The position numbers and the translations under genes are program-made. Under the pieces are notes generated by a model. The model did not search any database. It worked only from the letters and a program-made list of their open reading frames with translations, and had not been told where the DNA came from. A stretch of 64,000 nucleotides of DNA from the NCBI RefSeq assembly GCF_022132145.1, contig NZ_JAJISP010000001.1, positions 1,240,001 through 1,304,000 of the forward strand, in the 5' to 3' direction. This document shows, in pieces, positions 43,987 to 55,393 of the stretch (its first letter is position 1; each line of letters begins with the position of its first letter). The DNA comes from Pseudomonas sp. MMS21 TM103. GTDB taxonomy: Bacteria > Pseudomonadota > Gammaproteobacteria > Pseudomonadales > Pseudomonadaceae.

Positions 43987-45654
43987 TCAGCGCGGCTCGC
44001 TCATCAAGCCTTTGACGATCGACACGCAGCCCACCAGCAAGACAATGGTGAACGGTAGTCCCGTGGACACCGCCATCGCCTGCAGGGCGACCAGGCCGCC
44101 GCCCAGCAGCAGGGCAATGGCGACCACGCCTTCCATGATGGCCCAGAATGCCCGCTGCGGAATCGGCGCATTGACCTTGCCGCCAGCGGTGATGGTATCG
44201 ATCACCAGCGAACCCGAGTCCGACGAGGTGACGAAGAACACGATCACCAGGATGATGCCGATAAAGGAGCTGATCTCTGCCAACGGCAACTGCTCGAGCA
44301 TGACGAACAGCTTCAGCTCCAGCGCAGCATCCTGCACCCCGGTGAAGCCATCACCGACCAGTTGGCCGATGCCGGTACCGCCAAAGGCGGTCATCCACAG
44401 CACCGAGGCCAGGGAAGGCACCAGCAGCACCGCCACCAGGAACTCGCGCACCGAGCGACCACGGCTGACCCGCGCGATAAACATACCGACAAAGGGCGAC
44501 CAGCTGATCCACCAGGCCCAGTAGAAAGCGGTCCAGCCCTGGCTGAAGTTGGCGTCTTCACGGCCGAAGGGGTTGGACAGCTCGGGCAGATAGGTCAGGT
44601 AGCTCCCCAGATTGCTGAAGAAGCCGGTGAGGATCGCCAGGGTCGGCCCCGCCACTATGATGAACAGCAGCAATAGCAGCGCCAGCACCATGTTGATTTC
44701 CGACAGGCGTTTGACCCCCTTGTCCAGGCCGGCCATTACCGACATCAAGGCAATCGCGGTGATCCCGATGATCAGCAGCACCTTGCTGGTATCGGTCGCG
44801 GTTATGCCGAACAGGTGATCGATGCCGGCTGCTGCCTGCTCGGCGCCGAAGCCCAGCGAGGTAGCCAGGCCGAACAGGGTGGCAAATACCGCAAGGATGT
44901 CGATCAGATGGCCCGGCCAGCCCCATACCCGCTCCCCCAAGAGTGGATAGAAGATCGAGCGCATGCTCAGCGGCAGACCCTTGTTGAAGGAGAACAGCGC
45001 CAGCGCCAGGGCGACGATAGCGTAGACGGCCCATGGGTGCAGGCCCCAGTGGAAGATGGTGGCAGCCATGGCCAGGCTGGCAGCCTCCTGCGCATTGCCG
45101 GCAGCCGCGCCCAACGGCGCCCAGTCGGTGCGCAGACCGTCCTCGCCGATACTGACTCCGCCCATCGCCGAGGAGAAGTGCGACATCGGCTCGGCCACGC
45201 CATAGAACATCAGACCGATGCCCATACCGGCAGCGAACAGCATCGAGAACCAGCCGGCATAGGAATAGTCCGGCGACGCCTCCTTGCCGCCCAGGCGCAC
45301 CTTGCCCAACGGCGAAATGATCAGGCCCAGACACAGCAGCACGAAGATGTTCGCCGAACCCAGGAAGAACCAGGCCAGGTTGCTGGTCAACCAGTTGCGA
45401 ACAGCCGTGAACAGCGGTTCGACCTCGCTCTGCAGGGCCAGGGTCAAGACCACGAACAGCACGATGCTCAGCGCGGAAATGCTGAAGACCTTGCCATGAA
45501 TATCCAGGTTGACCAGAAACCTGCCTTTGATGTTGTCCTGGCCGACGACATAGTCGGTGTCGATCAGGCTGGATGCTCCACTCGGAGCCGGGATACCGCC
45601 CGCTATTTCCGCTTCTGGCTGTGGCGTCGTGTCATGCGAAGGGGGTTTTTCCAT
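43987..45654 (-). CDS. BCCT-family betaine/choline/carnitine transporter
   Basis: A 555-residue inner-membrane transporter with ~12 hydrophobic helices. The signature Trp-rich segment WTAFYWAWWISWSPFVGMFI is followed by ARVSRGRSVREF, characteristic of BCCT carriers. It also shows FHWGLHPWAVYAIVALALAL. Such proteins import quaternary ammonium compounds with Na+ or H+. This could supply substrate for the methyltransferase cluster ~10 kb away (inference). The start chosen has CAAGGAG before it; an in-frame upstream ATG is seven codons away. Ends at a good terminator. Confidence 0.92.
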   Translation of the reverse strand: MEKPPSHDTTPQPEAEIAGGIPAPSGASSLIDTDYVVGQDNIKGRFLVNLDIHGKVFSISALSIVLFVVLTLALQSEVEPLFTAVRNWLTSNLAWFFLGSANIFVLLCLGLIISPLGKVRLGGKEASPDYSYAGWFSMLFAAGMGIGLMFYGVAEPMSHFSSAMGGVSIGEDGLRTDWAPLGAAAGNAQEAASLAMAATIFHWGLHPWAVYAIVALALALFSFNKGLPLSMRSIFYPLLGERVWGWPGHLIDILAVFATLFGLATSLGFGAEQAAAGIDHLFGITATDTSKVLLIIGITAIALMSVMAGLDKGVKRLSEINMVLALLLLLFIIVAGPTLAILTGFFSNLGSYLTYLPELSNPFGREDANFSQGWTAFYWAWWISWSPFVGMFIARVSRGRSVREFLVAVLLVPSLASVLWMTAFGGTGIGQLVGDGFTGVQDAALELKLFVMLEQLPLAEISSFIGIILVIVFFVTSSDSGSLVIDTITAGGKVNAPIPQRAFWAIMEGVVAIALLLGGGLVALQAMAVSTGLPFTIVLLVGCVSIVKGLMSEPR

Positions 45655-45920
45655 GTGGAGTTCTCCTTGAGGCATTTAACTCGCTGGCAAGCACAAGAAG
45701 GACGGATTCGCCCAACTTACAACTCATCGCGACCGAAAGTTTGTTCGGTTAGCAGGTTAGGGTAACAGGCAAACCCCATACTTGCCGGCTGCGGGCCGTC
45801 ATTCGCAGGCCAAATACCGTCATTTACTCATATAGCACTTACTGCACGCCGCCCTGTTGGTGCCACACTGCATGGGTAACAGGCTCAGCAGCAACCCGGC
45901 GTCAGCGCACAGGAACCAGC

Positions 45921-47366
45921 ATGCCTCTGGACTTCGCGATCCCCAATCTATTCGCCTACCTGATCGCCGCGATCCACGCCCTCGGCCTGCTCGCGGCCGT
46001 GCATGCGGTGCTGACCGTGCGTACCGCCCAGGGGGCGCTGGCCTGGGCGATGTCGCTGTTCTTCATGCCCTACCTGACCCTGGTGCCCTACCTGGTGTTT
46101 GGCCGCAGCCGCTTCGATGCCTATATCAAGGCGCGACGCCACGCCGACAAGCAGATGCACCAGGCCATGGCCGCGCTGAACTGGCGCCCGTGGGTCGACG
46201 AAGCCCTGAGCGCCAGCGCATCCCCGGCCTCCCGGCAACTGCGCGCCTTGCCCCGACTGGGCCGCATGCCCTGTCTGGCGAACAATCAGGTGCAGTTGCT
46301 GATCGATGGCGAGGCGGCCTTCGCCGCGATCCTCGCGGCCCTGGCCAGCGCACGCCAGGTGATCCTGCTGCAGTTCTTCATCATCCGCGACGACCTGCTC
46401 GGTCGGCGCCTGCAAAGCCTGCTGCTGGAGCGCGCGGCCGCTGGCGTGCAGGTCTACGTGCTCTACGACGGTGTCGGCAGCCACGCCCTGCCGCGTTATT
46501 TCAGCGACACAATGCGTGCCGGCGGCATTCAGGTCCATGCCTTCACCACCGGCGGCGGGCTGCTCAGCCGCTTCCAGCTGAATTTTCGCAACCACCGCAA
46601 GATTGTCGTGGTCGATGGCGAATGTGGCTTTCTCGGCGGGCTCAACGTCGGCGTCGAATACCTCGGGCACAAGCCGCCACTGGCGCCCTGGCGCGATACC
46701 CATGTGCAAGTGCGCGGGCCGGTGGTCGCCTGCCTGCAGGAGTCCTTCGCCGAAGACTGGTTCTGGGCCAGCCACCATTTACCGCCGCTGCTGCTGCCCG
46801 AAGCCTATGCGGGCGAGGGCATGCTCTGCCAGCTGATCGCCAGCGGCCCGGCCGACCCGCAGGAAACCTGTGCGCTGCTGTTCGTCGAGGCGATCAACAG
46901 CGCCCGCGAGCGGGTCTGGATCACCAGCCCCTACTTCATCCCCGATGAGGCGCTGTTCACCGCCTTGCGCCTGGCCGTGCTGCGCGGCGTCGAGGTGCGC
47001 ATCCTGCTGCCGGCGCGGCCCGACCACCGGGTGGTCTACGCCGCTTCCAGCCTGTATGCCTTCGAGGCCTTGCGCGCAGGGATCCGGGTGTTCCGCTACC
47101 AGCCGGGCTTCCTGCACCAGAAGGTCATGCTGATCGATGACGATGTCGCCAGCGTCGGCAGTGCCAATCTGGACAATCGCTCGTTCCGCCTGAATTTCGA
47201 GATCACCCTGCTGACCTTCGATTCCGGCTTTGCCGCCGAGGTCGAACAGATGCTCGAGTTGGACTTCGCCCGCTCGCGCGAACTGCTCGCCAGCGACTAC
47301 AAGAACCTGCGGCGCCTGCAGCAACTGGCCATGCGCGTGGCGCGCCTGATCTCGCCAATCCTCTAG
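45921..47366 (+). CDS. clsA: Cardiolipin synthase (ClsA type)
   Basis: A 481-residue phospholipase-D superfamily enzyme joining phosphatidylglycerol molecules. Two N-terminal membrane helices (~7-60), then two HKD motifs: [17 protein letters not shown] (~220-236) and [18 protein letters not shown] (~400-417). Length and topology match ClsA rather than the shorter ClsB/C. The ATG follows CAGGAAC. Inner membrane. Confidence 0.92.
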   Translation: MPLDFAIPNLFAYLIAAIHALGLLAAVHAVLTVRTAQGALAWAMSLFFMPYLTLVPYLVFGRSRFDAYIKARRHADKQMHQAMAALNWRPWVDEALSASASPASRQLRALPRLGRMPCLANNQVQLLIDGEAAFAAILAALASARQVILLQFFIIRDDLLGRRLQSLLLERAAAGVQVYVLYDGVGSHALPRYFSDTMRAGGIQVHAFTTGGGLLSRFQLNFRNHRKIVVVDGECGFLGGLNVGVEYLGHKPPLAPWRDTHVQVRGPVVACLQESFAEDWFWASHHLPPLLLPEAYAGEGMLCQLIASGPADPQETCALLFVEAINSARERVWITSPYFIPDEALFTALRLAVLRGVEVRILLPARPDHRVVYAASSLYAFEALRAGIRVFRYQPGFLHQKVMLIDDDVASVGSANLDNRSFRLNFEITLLTFDSGFAAEVEQMLELDFARSRELLASDYKNLRRLQQLAMRVARLISPIL

Positions 47367-47802
47367 CCGGCGGCTGGCGTCGCGACCATGAGCCGCCAGC
47401 GGCGCTGCGCCCGCTGAGCGCCTGGCTGGATCCTGACCTGGGGTCTTGCTGGGGAATGTGCTGGCCTCGATCTGCGCCTCACGCATGCAGATGCGCATGG
47501 CAAGACGCCAAGCTTGGGTTGGCTGCGCTGATGCAAACAGCAGCACTCTGCGCGGCTGATCCCGCGCTCGACCGGTCGCTGCCCTAGTAGGTCACGTCTT
47601 CACGCTAGGATTACAGGCTAGGCGCCGGGTAACTGGCCAGGGCGCCAGGATGATCGAGGCCGCAGGTAAAGGTGCTCATCGGCCTCAGGCCCTTGCTTGG
47701 CAGGTGCCGGGGCTGAATGAACAAAACCCCCACCGGCAAAGCCAAATGGGGGTTCTCCTCTTGCGGCAGCCAACGCTTGTGGCGCTGGGAGCGACAACGG
47801 CG
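47367..47802. other. 436-base intergenic gap with a leftward terminator
   Basis: No supported gene. Apart from the terminator at 47723-47754 nothing stands out; short open frames here have no coding character. Confidence 0.5.
47723..47754 (-). terminator. Terminator of the TRAP operon
   Basis: AACCCCCA (47725-47732) pairs with TGGGGGTT (47747-47754). On the minus strand the hairpin ends in GGGGGTTTTGTT, 50-80 bases past the DUF1850 stop. Confidence 0.7.
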
Positions 47803-48218
47803 TTAGCCGTTACCCGCATCGTTGACCGATATGGGGGAGCCGAGCTCACAGCTCCAAAGTTCCACCGCCGGCTGGGTCGCTTGTGGCGGGCCGAGCCAGT
47901 CGCTCATCGAGCGACAACGCTGGTTGAAACACAGTTGGTAATCCCCCGCCTCGGGGGTTCGCCCCAAGCGCAGCGGTTGCAGGGGCGCTAGCTGGCGTTG
48001 GTAGTGCCAGCTGCCCTCATGCAGTTCGGCATCGGCAGGGATTTCCATGCCAGCACCAGAACCCTTGACCCGCGCCTCGCCGAGCAGCAAGCCCTCGGCG
48101 GTCACGCGGTAATCCTCTTCCCAGCGAATTTTCTCGATGGTGTGGCGCCAGGCCAGGGTAAACCCCGGAACCGGCAGTTCAGCCCACACCACCCCGGCCA
48201 GGCCCAAGCACAATCCGA

Positions 48219-48222
<4 letters not shown>
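47803..48222 (-). CDS. DUF1850 protein associated with TAXI-TRAP transport
   Basis: A 139-residue protein with a hydrophobic N-terminus (GLCLGLAGVVWAELPVPGF) and FTLAWRHTIEKIRWEEDYRV followed by ARVKGSGAGMEIPADA, the DUF1850 signature. DUF1850 genes usually follow fused TRAP permeases and their role is unknown. Its start overlaps the permease stop (ATGA), so it is translationally coupled. Probably envelope-located. Confidence 0.83.
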
Positions 48223-50246
<2,024 letters not shown>

Positions 50247-50368
50247 GGAACTGGTGCCCTCATTACAACGTCGATAAGGCGCAAGAGTCGCCAACAAAAC
50301 CTGCCGTACTCAGTACGCTGGTTTTATTCGCAGCTCTGTATGGCGTTCAAATTAGTCGGTTGCTGCTG

Positions 50369-50396
50369 CCCCGGGAGTCGCGAGCGATTCCCGGGG
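50369..50396. other. GC-rich stem-loop between the TAXI gene and the permease gene
   Basis: CCCCGGGAGTCG pairs with CGATTCCCGGGG (one G-U) around CGAG. No U-tract, so more likely a 3' protector of the binding-protein message than a full terminator. A second weaker hairpin lies at ~50297-50327. Confidence 0.65.
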
Positions 50397-50447
50397 CATT
50401 CATGCCACGCGCTGGGCTTCGCCGTACAAAGCCCAGCCACGTAGGGA

Positions 50448-51401
50448 CTAGAGCGCGCCGACTTCCTTGTAGAAGCGCTCGGCACCCGGATGCAGCGGGA
50501 TCGGCAGGCTCTTCGCCGCGCCGTCCAGTTTGATGTCCTTGGCCGCGGAATGGGCGTTGCCCAGGCGCTCGAGGTTGTCGAACATCAGCTTGGTCATCTG
50601 GTAGGCCACTTCCTCGGACACGTCTTCATGGCTGACCAGGATGTTCTTGATCGCCACTGTCGCGATGTCGACATCCTGACCGTCGTAGGTACCGGCTGGA
50701 ATCATGGCGGGCTGATAGGCCGCATTGCCGATCTTGGCGGTCACGTCGGCCGGAATGGCGACGAAATTGATCGGCAGGGTGGCGGCCAAATCGCGGATCG
50801 CCGCCATGCCCAGTCCCGAGGATTGCAGGGTGGCATCCAGCTGACGATTCTTGATCAGCTCGACCGACTCGGCGTAGGGCAGAAACTCGACCTTGGCCAT
50901 GTCGTCATAGCTCAGACCCGCCGCGGCGAAGATCGCCCGGGCATTCAGTTCGGTGCCGGACTTCGGGGCACCGACCGAGATGCGCTTGCCTTTGAGGTCA
51001 GCCAGGGTGGCGATGCCCGACTCCTTGTTGGCGACGATCTGGATGTAATTCGGGTAGGTGCCGGCAATCGCCCGCAGCTTCTTCAGCGGGGTTTTGAAGC
51101 CTGCATCTTCCACACCATTCCAGGCATCGGCGACCGAGTCACCCAAGGCCAGGGCCAGCTCGCCGCGACCGCTCTGCAGCAGGTTGAGGTTTTCCACCGA
51201 AGCCTTGGTGGCCTGTACCGAGGTTTTCGCGCCGTCGATACCGGTGCTGTAGAGCTGTGACAGGGCCACACCGATCGGGTAGTAGACCCCGCTGGTGCCG
51301 CCAGTGAGGATGTTGATGAAGGTCGGTGCGGCAAATGCCGCCGTGCTGGCCGTCAGGGCCGCGGCAGCAGCGAGCAGGCTGAAACGCTTGGTCAATCGCA
51401 T
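50448..51401 (-). CDS. TAXI-family TRAP substrate-binding protein
   Basis: A 317-residue periplasmic protein. Signal peptide to ~residue 24 (LLAAAAALTASTAAFA). FINILTGGTSGVYYPIGVAL at the start of the mature chain, RISVGAPKSGTELNARAIFA in the middle and YEVTK-like VAYQMTKLMFDNLERLG at the end are TAXI hallmarks. It delivers substrate to the fused permease encoded 200 bases downstream. Upstream lies a predicted sigma-54 promoter, so expression probably depends on the nearby DctD-like regulator. Confidence 0.9.
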   Translation of the reverse strand: MRLTKRFSLLAAAAALTASTAAFAAPTFINILTGGTSGVYYPIGVALSQLYSTGIDGAKTSVQATKASVENLNLLQSGRGELALALGDSVADAWNGVEDAGFKTPLKKLRAIAGTYPNYIQIVANKESGIATLADLKGKRISVGAPKSGTELNARAIFAAAGLSYDDMAKVEFLPYAESVELIKNRQLDATLQSSGLGMAAIRDLAATLPINFVAIPADVTAKIGNAAYQPAMIPAGTYDGQDVDIATVAIKNILVSHEDVSEEVAYQMTKLMFDNLERLGNAHSAAKDIKLDGAAKSLPIPLHPGAERFYKEVGAL

Positions 51402-51672
51402 GGAGTATCTCCGTCGTTGTTATGGCTTTATGCAGCGTTTTTGTACTGTAGACGATGCACGACCGCCGCAGCGGATAGGCAGGTCCGGGGGTCGATCAGA
51501 ATGGGTGAAAGTGGCGAATGCCCGCACCCGGCCGAGGCCTGGCACGCAAGAGGCGGCATAGCGGAGCTGGGCGAGACGCGCTCGCGGGGGTAGTTCGGCA
51601 GTTCATAGGCTCACCTCTGGTCTTTCTTATAATCGCCAACGCAAACAGCAAGGATGGCGTACCAGAGCTATA

Positions 51673-51687
51673 GCAGATGCCGTGCCA
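51673..51687 (-). promoter_or_regulatory. Sigma-54 (-24/-12) promoter for the TAXI-TRAP operon
   Basis: The minus strand reads TGGCACGGCATCTGC, one base away from the TGGCACG-N4-TTGC consensus, with GG and GC exactly 12 apart. It points to the TAXI gene; the leader would be ~260 bases. Confidence 0.7.
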
Positions 51688-51721
51688 ATGGCTGTAAAGC
51701 CCGGCCTAGAGGGTTTCCAAT

Positions 51722-51777
51722 GAATAGGCCAAGGCTTTATGAGCGAAATAGCGCCTATTCAAGAACAGGAATAGGCG
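51722..51777. promoter_or_regulatory. Candidate enhancer sites for the sigma-54 activator
   Basis: CGCCTATTC (51752-51760) and GAATAGGCG (51769-51777) form a perfect 9-base inverted repeat, and a third copy of the half-site, GAATAGGC, lies at 51722. They are ~35-90 bases upstream of the -24 element, where activator binding sites are expected. Confidence 0.6.
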
Positions 51778-51803
51778 TAAATCCGCTGACGCTGTCGACC
51801 CAT

Positions 51804-51825
51804 TGACCCTGTGTGCAGGGTCAAC
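51804..51825. repeat. Inverted repeat just after the regulator gene
   Basis: TTGACCCTG/CAGGGTCAA around TGTG, 17 bases past the regulator stop. No U-tract on either side. Either a weak terminator or a further protein-binding site. Confidence 0.45.
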
Positions 51826-51841
51826 GCACAGCTAACGACCG

Positions 51842-53194
51842 TCAGTCCTCGTCGCCGCTGCCGGCCGGGCGATAGCTGCTGCGCAGCAGGCCATGGCGCT
51901 GCATTTTCTCGTTGAGGGTGCGTCGTGGCAGCTGCAGCAGCGCCATGACCTCGGCGATATTGCCCTGGCAGTGCTGCAGGGCACGGTGCAGGCATTGCGC
52001 CTCGAAGGCTTCCATCTGCTCGGCCAGCGACTGCGCCGGCAACTCGCCAGCGCCTTCAGCCGGAGTGCTCAGACCCAGGGCATGGCGCTCGGCGGCGTTG
52101 ATCAGCTCGCGCACATTGCCCGGCCAGTCGTGACCAAGCAACCGGCTCAAGTCGGCCGGCGACAGCGGCGGCAGCTCGCGACCGTGACGCTGGGCGGCCT
52201 GGCTGGCGAAGTGTTCGAACAGCAGGGGAATGTCCTCGCGCCGCTCACGCAGCGGTGGGATGCGCAGGCTGGCGACGTTCAGCCGGTAGTACAGATCCTC
52301 GCGGAAACGCCCGGCGCGCACTTCATCGAGCAGATCCGGCTTGACCGCGCTGATCACCCGCAGATCGACCTGGATGCTGCGGTTGGAGCCGAGCCGCTCC
52401 AGGGTCTTTTCCTGCAACACCCGCAGCAGCTTGACCTGCTGAGCCAGGGGCAGGCTCTCCACCTCGTCGAGGAACAGGGTGCCGCCATCGGCGTACTCGA
52501 TACGCCCGATGCGCTTGCCCTGGGCCCCGGTGAAGGCACCGCTCTCGTGGCCGAACAGTTCGCTCTCGAAGATGCTTTCCGGAATCGCCGCGCAGTTGAG
52601 GGCGACGAAGGGCTTGCCGGCCCGCGCGCTGAAGTCATGCAGGCAACGGGCGACCCGCTCCTTGCCGCTGCCGGTCTCGCCGCGAATGAGGATGTTCACC
52701 GAGGTGCCGGCCAGTTCGAGAATCTGCCGGCGCAGGTTTTCCATCGGCCGCGACACCCCGAGCAACTGCGCCTCGATATGGTCCTTCTGGGCAAACTGCT
52801 GGCGCAGCTGGCGGTTCTCGCAGACCAGGCGGCGCTTGTCCAGGGCGCGGCGCACGCTGTCGAGCAGGCGCTCGGGGGTGAAGGGCTTCTCGATAAAGTC
52901 ATAAGCGCCCTGGCGCAGCGCCTGCACCGCCATGGGCACATCGCCATGACCGGTGACCAGGATCACCGGCAGGTCGCGATCGAGCTCCAGCAGCTTGTCC
53001 AGCAATTGCAAGCCATCGGTGCCGGGCATGCGCACGTCACTGATGACGATGCCGGGGAAGTCGCGGTCGATCAGCGCCAGGGCCTGCGCCGCACTGGCGC
53101 AGCTCTGCACGCGAAACCCCGAGAGTTCCAGCCACTGCTGCACCGCCTCGCGGATCGCCGCTTCGTCATCGACCACTATCACCTGACCACTCAT
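51842..53194 (-). CDS. DctD-like sigma-54 response regulator, no adjacent kinase gene
   Basis: A 450-residue NtrC/DctD-type activator. Receiver domain ~1-120 with phospho-acceptor Asp in IVISDVRMPGTDGLQLL and Lys in FIEKPFTP; AAA+ domain ~145-380 with Walker A RGETGSGKERVA, GAFTGA sigma-54 loop (ESGAFTGAQG) and GTLFLDEVESLP; Fis-type HTH at the C-terminus (NIAEVMALLQLPRRTLNEKM). It needs a partner histidine kinase, yet neither flank encodes one. It lies between the RamA-like gene and the sigma-54 promoter of the TAXI operon, which is the likely target. Confidence 0.92.
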   Translation of the reverse strand: MSGQVIVVDDEAAIREAVQQWLELSGFRVQSCASAAQALALIDRDFPGIVISDVRMPGTDGLQLLDKLLELDRDLPVILVTGHGDVPMAVQALRQGAYDFIEKPFTPERLLDSVRRALDKRRLVCENRQLRQQFAQKDHIEAQLLGVSRPMENLRRQILELAGTSVNILIRGETGSGKERVARCLHDFSARAGKPFVALNCAAIPESIFESELFGHESGAFTGAQGKRIGRIEYADGGTLFLDEVESLPLAQQVKLLRVLQEKTLERLGSNRSIQVDLRVISAVKPDLLDEVRAGRFREDLYYRLNVASLRIPPLRERREDIPLLFEHFASQAAQRHGRELPPLSPADLSRLLGHDWPGNVRELINAAERHALGLSTPAEGAGELPAQSLAEQMEAFEAQCLHRALQHCQGNIAEVMALLQLPRRTLNEKMQRHGLLRSSYRPAGSGDED

Positions 53195-53264
53195 ACCACC
53201 TCCCGCGCAATTGCCCGCAGTGTATCGCGGGCCCGGGTGGGGCGCATGGCCTTGCGCGGGGCGC

Positions 53265-55298
53265 TCAGCTCGCTGGGCGTGGCGGCCGCTGGCGGCGTCC
53301 GGTGCCGCGGCTCAGGGTGGCCTGGCTCGGCACCGGCGGCGGCAGCTTGACGCTGGCCTGCAGCCGAGAAAAGGCGTCGGTCTTGTGCGGGATGGCCATG
53401 GCGGCGATGAAGTGCTCCTGGAAGCGCGGCTCCATGGCGGTTTCCACCTTCTCCACGCCGCGCACCACCTCCTCGATTTTCCGGCGCGCCTTGCGACTGA
53501 GCAGGGCGATGCGCGCGCCGGTGCCGGCGGCGTTGCCGGCCGAGGTGACGTGCTCCAGAGCGCAGTCCGGAATCAGGCCGAGGATCATCGCGTACTTGAC
53601 GTCGATGTGGGTACCGAAGGCGCCGGCCAGGCGGATGCGGTCGACCTGCTCGGCGCCCAGGTGCTCCATCAGCAGCTTGATTCCGGCGTAGAGCGCGGCC
53701 TTGGCCAACTGGATGGCGCGGACGTCGTTCTGGGTGATGCGCAGGCAGCGACTGTCGTCCTCATGCAGCACGTAGGCGAAGGTCCGGCCGTCGGCCACCA
53801 CCCGCGGGCAACGCTCGGCCAGGGCGCCGTTGATCACCCCCTCGTGGTTGATGATGCCGCTCAGGAACATCTCGACGATCACCTCGATGATGCCCGAGCC
53901 GCAGACCCCGGTGACCCCATGGCGGGCGGTCGCCTTTACGAAGCCGGCCTCGTTCGACCAGAGTTCGCAGCCGATCACCTTGAAGCGCGGCTCCAGGGTC
54001 TCGGGGTCGATGCGCACGCGCTCGATGGCGCCCGGCGCGGCGCGCTGACCGCAGCTGATCTGCGCGCCCTCGAAGGCCGGACCGGTCGGGCTGGAGGCCG
54101 CCAGCAGGCGCTCGCGGTTGCCGAGCACGATCTCGGCGTTGGTGCCGACGTCCACCAGCAGCATCAGCTCCTCGCTCAGGTAGGGCGTCTCGGAGAGGAT
54201 CACCGCGGCGGTGTCGGCGCCGACGTGACCGGCGATGCAGGGCAGGCCGTAGACCCGCGCGTTGGGGTGGATGCGCAGGCCGATCTCGGTCGCCCACAGG
54301 CCGTCTACGGCCTCGTCGGTGGCCAGGGCGAAGGGCGCGCCGCCCAGTTCGACCGGATTGATGCCGAAGACCAGGCTATGCATGATCGGGTTGCCGACGA
54401 AGGTGGCCTCGATGACCGAATTCAGCCCGATCCCCGCCTCCTTGACCAGCTCCTCGACCACCTGATTGAGCGCCTCGCGCACGGCCTCGGTCATGTCCTG
54501 GTCGCCACCCGGATTCATCATGATGTAGGAGACCCGGCTCATCAGGTCCTCGCCGAAGCGGATCTGCGGGTTCATGCGCCCGGCGGAAGCGACCACCTCG
54601 CCGCTCTGCAAGTCGCACAGGTGGGCGGCGATGGTGGTCGAGCCGACGTCCACCGCCATGCCGTAGATCTTCTCGTGCAGGCCGGGCCAGACGGCGATGA
54701 TCCGCTCGTCGTTGTAGACCGCCACCGTGACCTGCCAGTTGCCCTGGCGCAGGGCCTCCTGCAGCTGCTGGACCACGCGGATATCGCTCTCCAGATGGGC
54801 CAGGTGCCATTCGTAGCTGAGGGCGTCCTTGAGCCGCCGCAGGTCGGAGGCCGGCACGTGCATGTCCGGCTGCTGCACCTCGACGAAGTACAGGCGCACG
54901 ATCGGGTCCAGCTCGATGTTGACCACTTCGGCGCGCTTGCGCACGACCTGCCGGTGCACCTGGCTAGTGGCCGGCACATCGATCACCGCATTGCCCAGCA
55001 GCAGGGTCGAGCAGCTCAGCCGACGCCCAGGGTTGAGCGGCCCGCGGCGCATTTCCCAGGCATATTCGGTGTCGCTCTTCTCGCTCAGGTGGCTGGCGAG
55101 GGACTCGACCCCGTGCTTGGCGAAGTTGCCCTCGCACAGGTCGACCTGGCAGCGCCCGCACAGGCCGCGGCCGCCGCACACCGAGTCGATGTCGACGCCC
55201 AGCGCCCGGGCGGCCTCCAGCACCGGCGTGCCCACCGGGAAGCGACCACGGCGACCGGACGGGGTGAATACGACGAGTGCATCCTCTGGCTCGGACAT
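53265..55298 (-). CDS. RamA-like ATP-dependent corrinoid reductive activase (2Fe-2S + ASKHA/DUF4445)
   Basis: A 677-residue protein. Residues ~8-100 are a plant-type 2Fe-2S ferredoxin domain (CGGRGLCGRCQVDLC, later RRLSC); a linker follows; the DUF4445/RACo actin-like ATPase part covers ~205-600 (YGMAVDVGSTTIAAHLCDL, ELMLLVDVGTNAEIVLGN, CGSGIIEVIVEM, RLAGAFGTHID). Such proteins use ATP to reduce Co(II) corrinoid back to Co(I). In a corrinoid methyltransferase cluster this is the reactivase. CAGGAGGT precedes the ATG. The C-terminal ~40 residues are Pro/Arg-rich and unusual. Confidence 0.9.
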   Translation of the reverse strand: MSEPEDALVVFTPSGRRGRFPVGTPVLEAARALGVDIDSVCGGRGLCGRCQVDLCEGNFAKHGVESLASHLSEKSDTEYAWEMRRGPLNPGRRLSCSTLLLGNAVIDVPATSQVHRQVVRKRAEVVNIELDPIVRLYFVEVQQPDMHVPASDLRRLKDALSYEWHLAHLESDIRVVQQLQEALRQGNWQVTVAVYNDERIIAVWPGLHEKIYGMAVDVGSTTIAAHLCDLQSGEVVASAGRMNPQIRFGEDLMSRVSYIMMNPGGDQDMTEAVREALNQVVEELVKEAGIGLNSVIEATFVGNPIMHSLVFGINPVELGGAPFALATDEAVDGLWATEIGLRIHPNARVYGLPCIAGHVGADTAAVILSETPYLSEELMLLVDVGTNAEIVLGNRERLLAASSPTGPAFEGAQISCGQRAAPGAIERVRIDPETLEPRFKVIGCELWSNEAGFVKATARHGVTGVCGSGIIEVIVEMFLSGIINHEGVINGALAERCPRVVADGRTFAYVLHEDDSRCLRITQNDVRAIQLAKAALYAGIKLLMEHLGAEQVDRIRLAGAFGTHIDVKYAMILGLIPDCALEHVTSAGNAAGTGARIALLSRKARRKIEEVVRGVEKVETAMEPRFQEHFIAAMAIPHKTDAFSRLQASVKLPPPVPSQATLSRGTGRRQRPPRPAS

Positions 55299-55357
55299 GG
55301 CTACCTCCTGATTCGACGGAAGTACCCCCGAAGCGCCTCTCGCGGGCCCTTCAAGGT

Positions 55358-55381
55358 GCCGCTGGCGTTGCCGCCAGCGGC
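55358..55381. other. Intercistronic stem-loop between the pterin methyltransferase and RamA genes
   Basis: GCCGCTGGCG and CGCCAGCGGC form a perfect 10-base stem with a TTGC loop. No U-tract. Probably sets the relative amounts of the two products. Confidence 0.6.
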
Positions 55382-55393
55382 GTTCGGCGGCGC

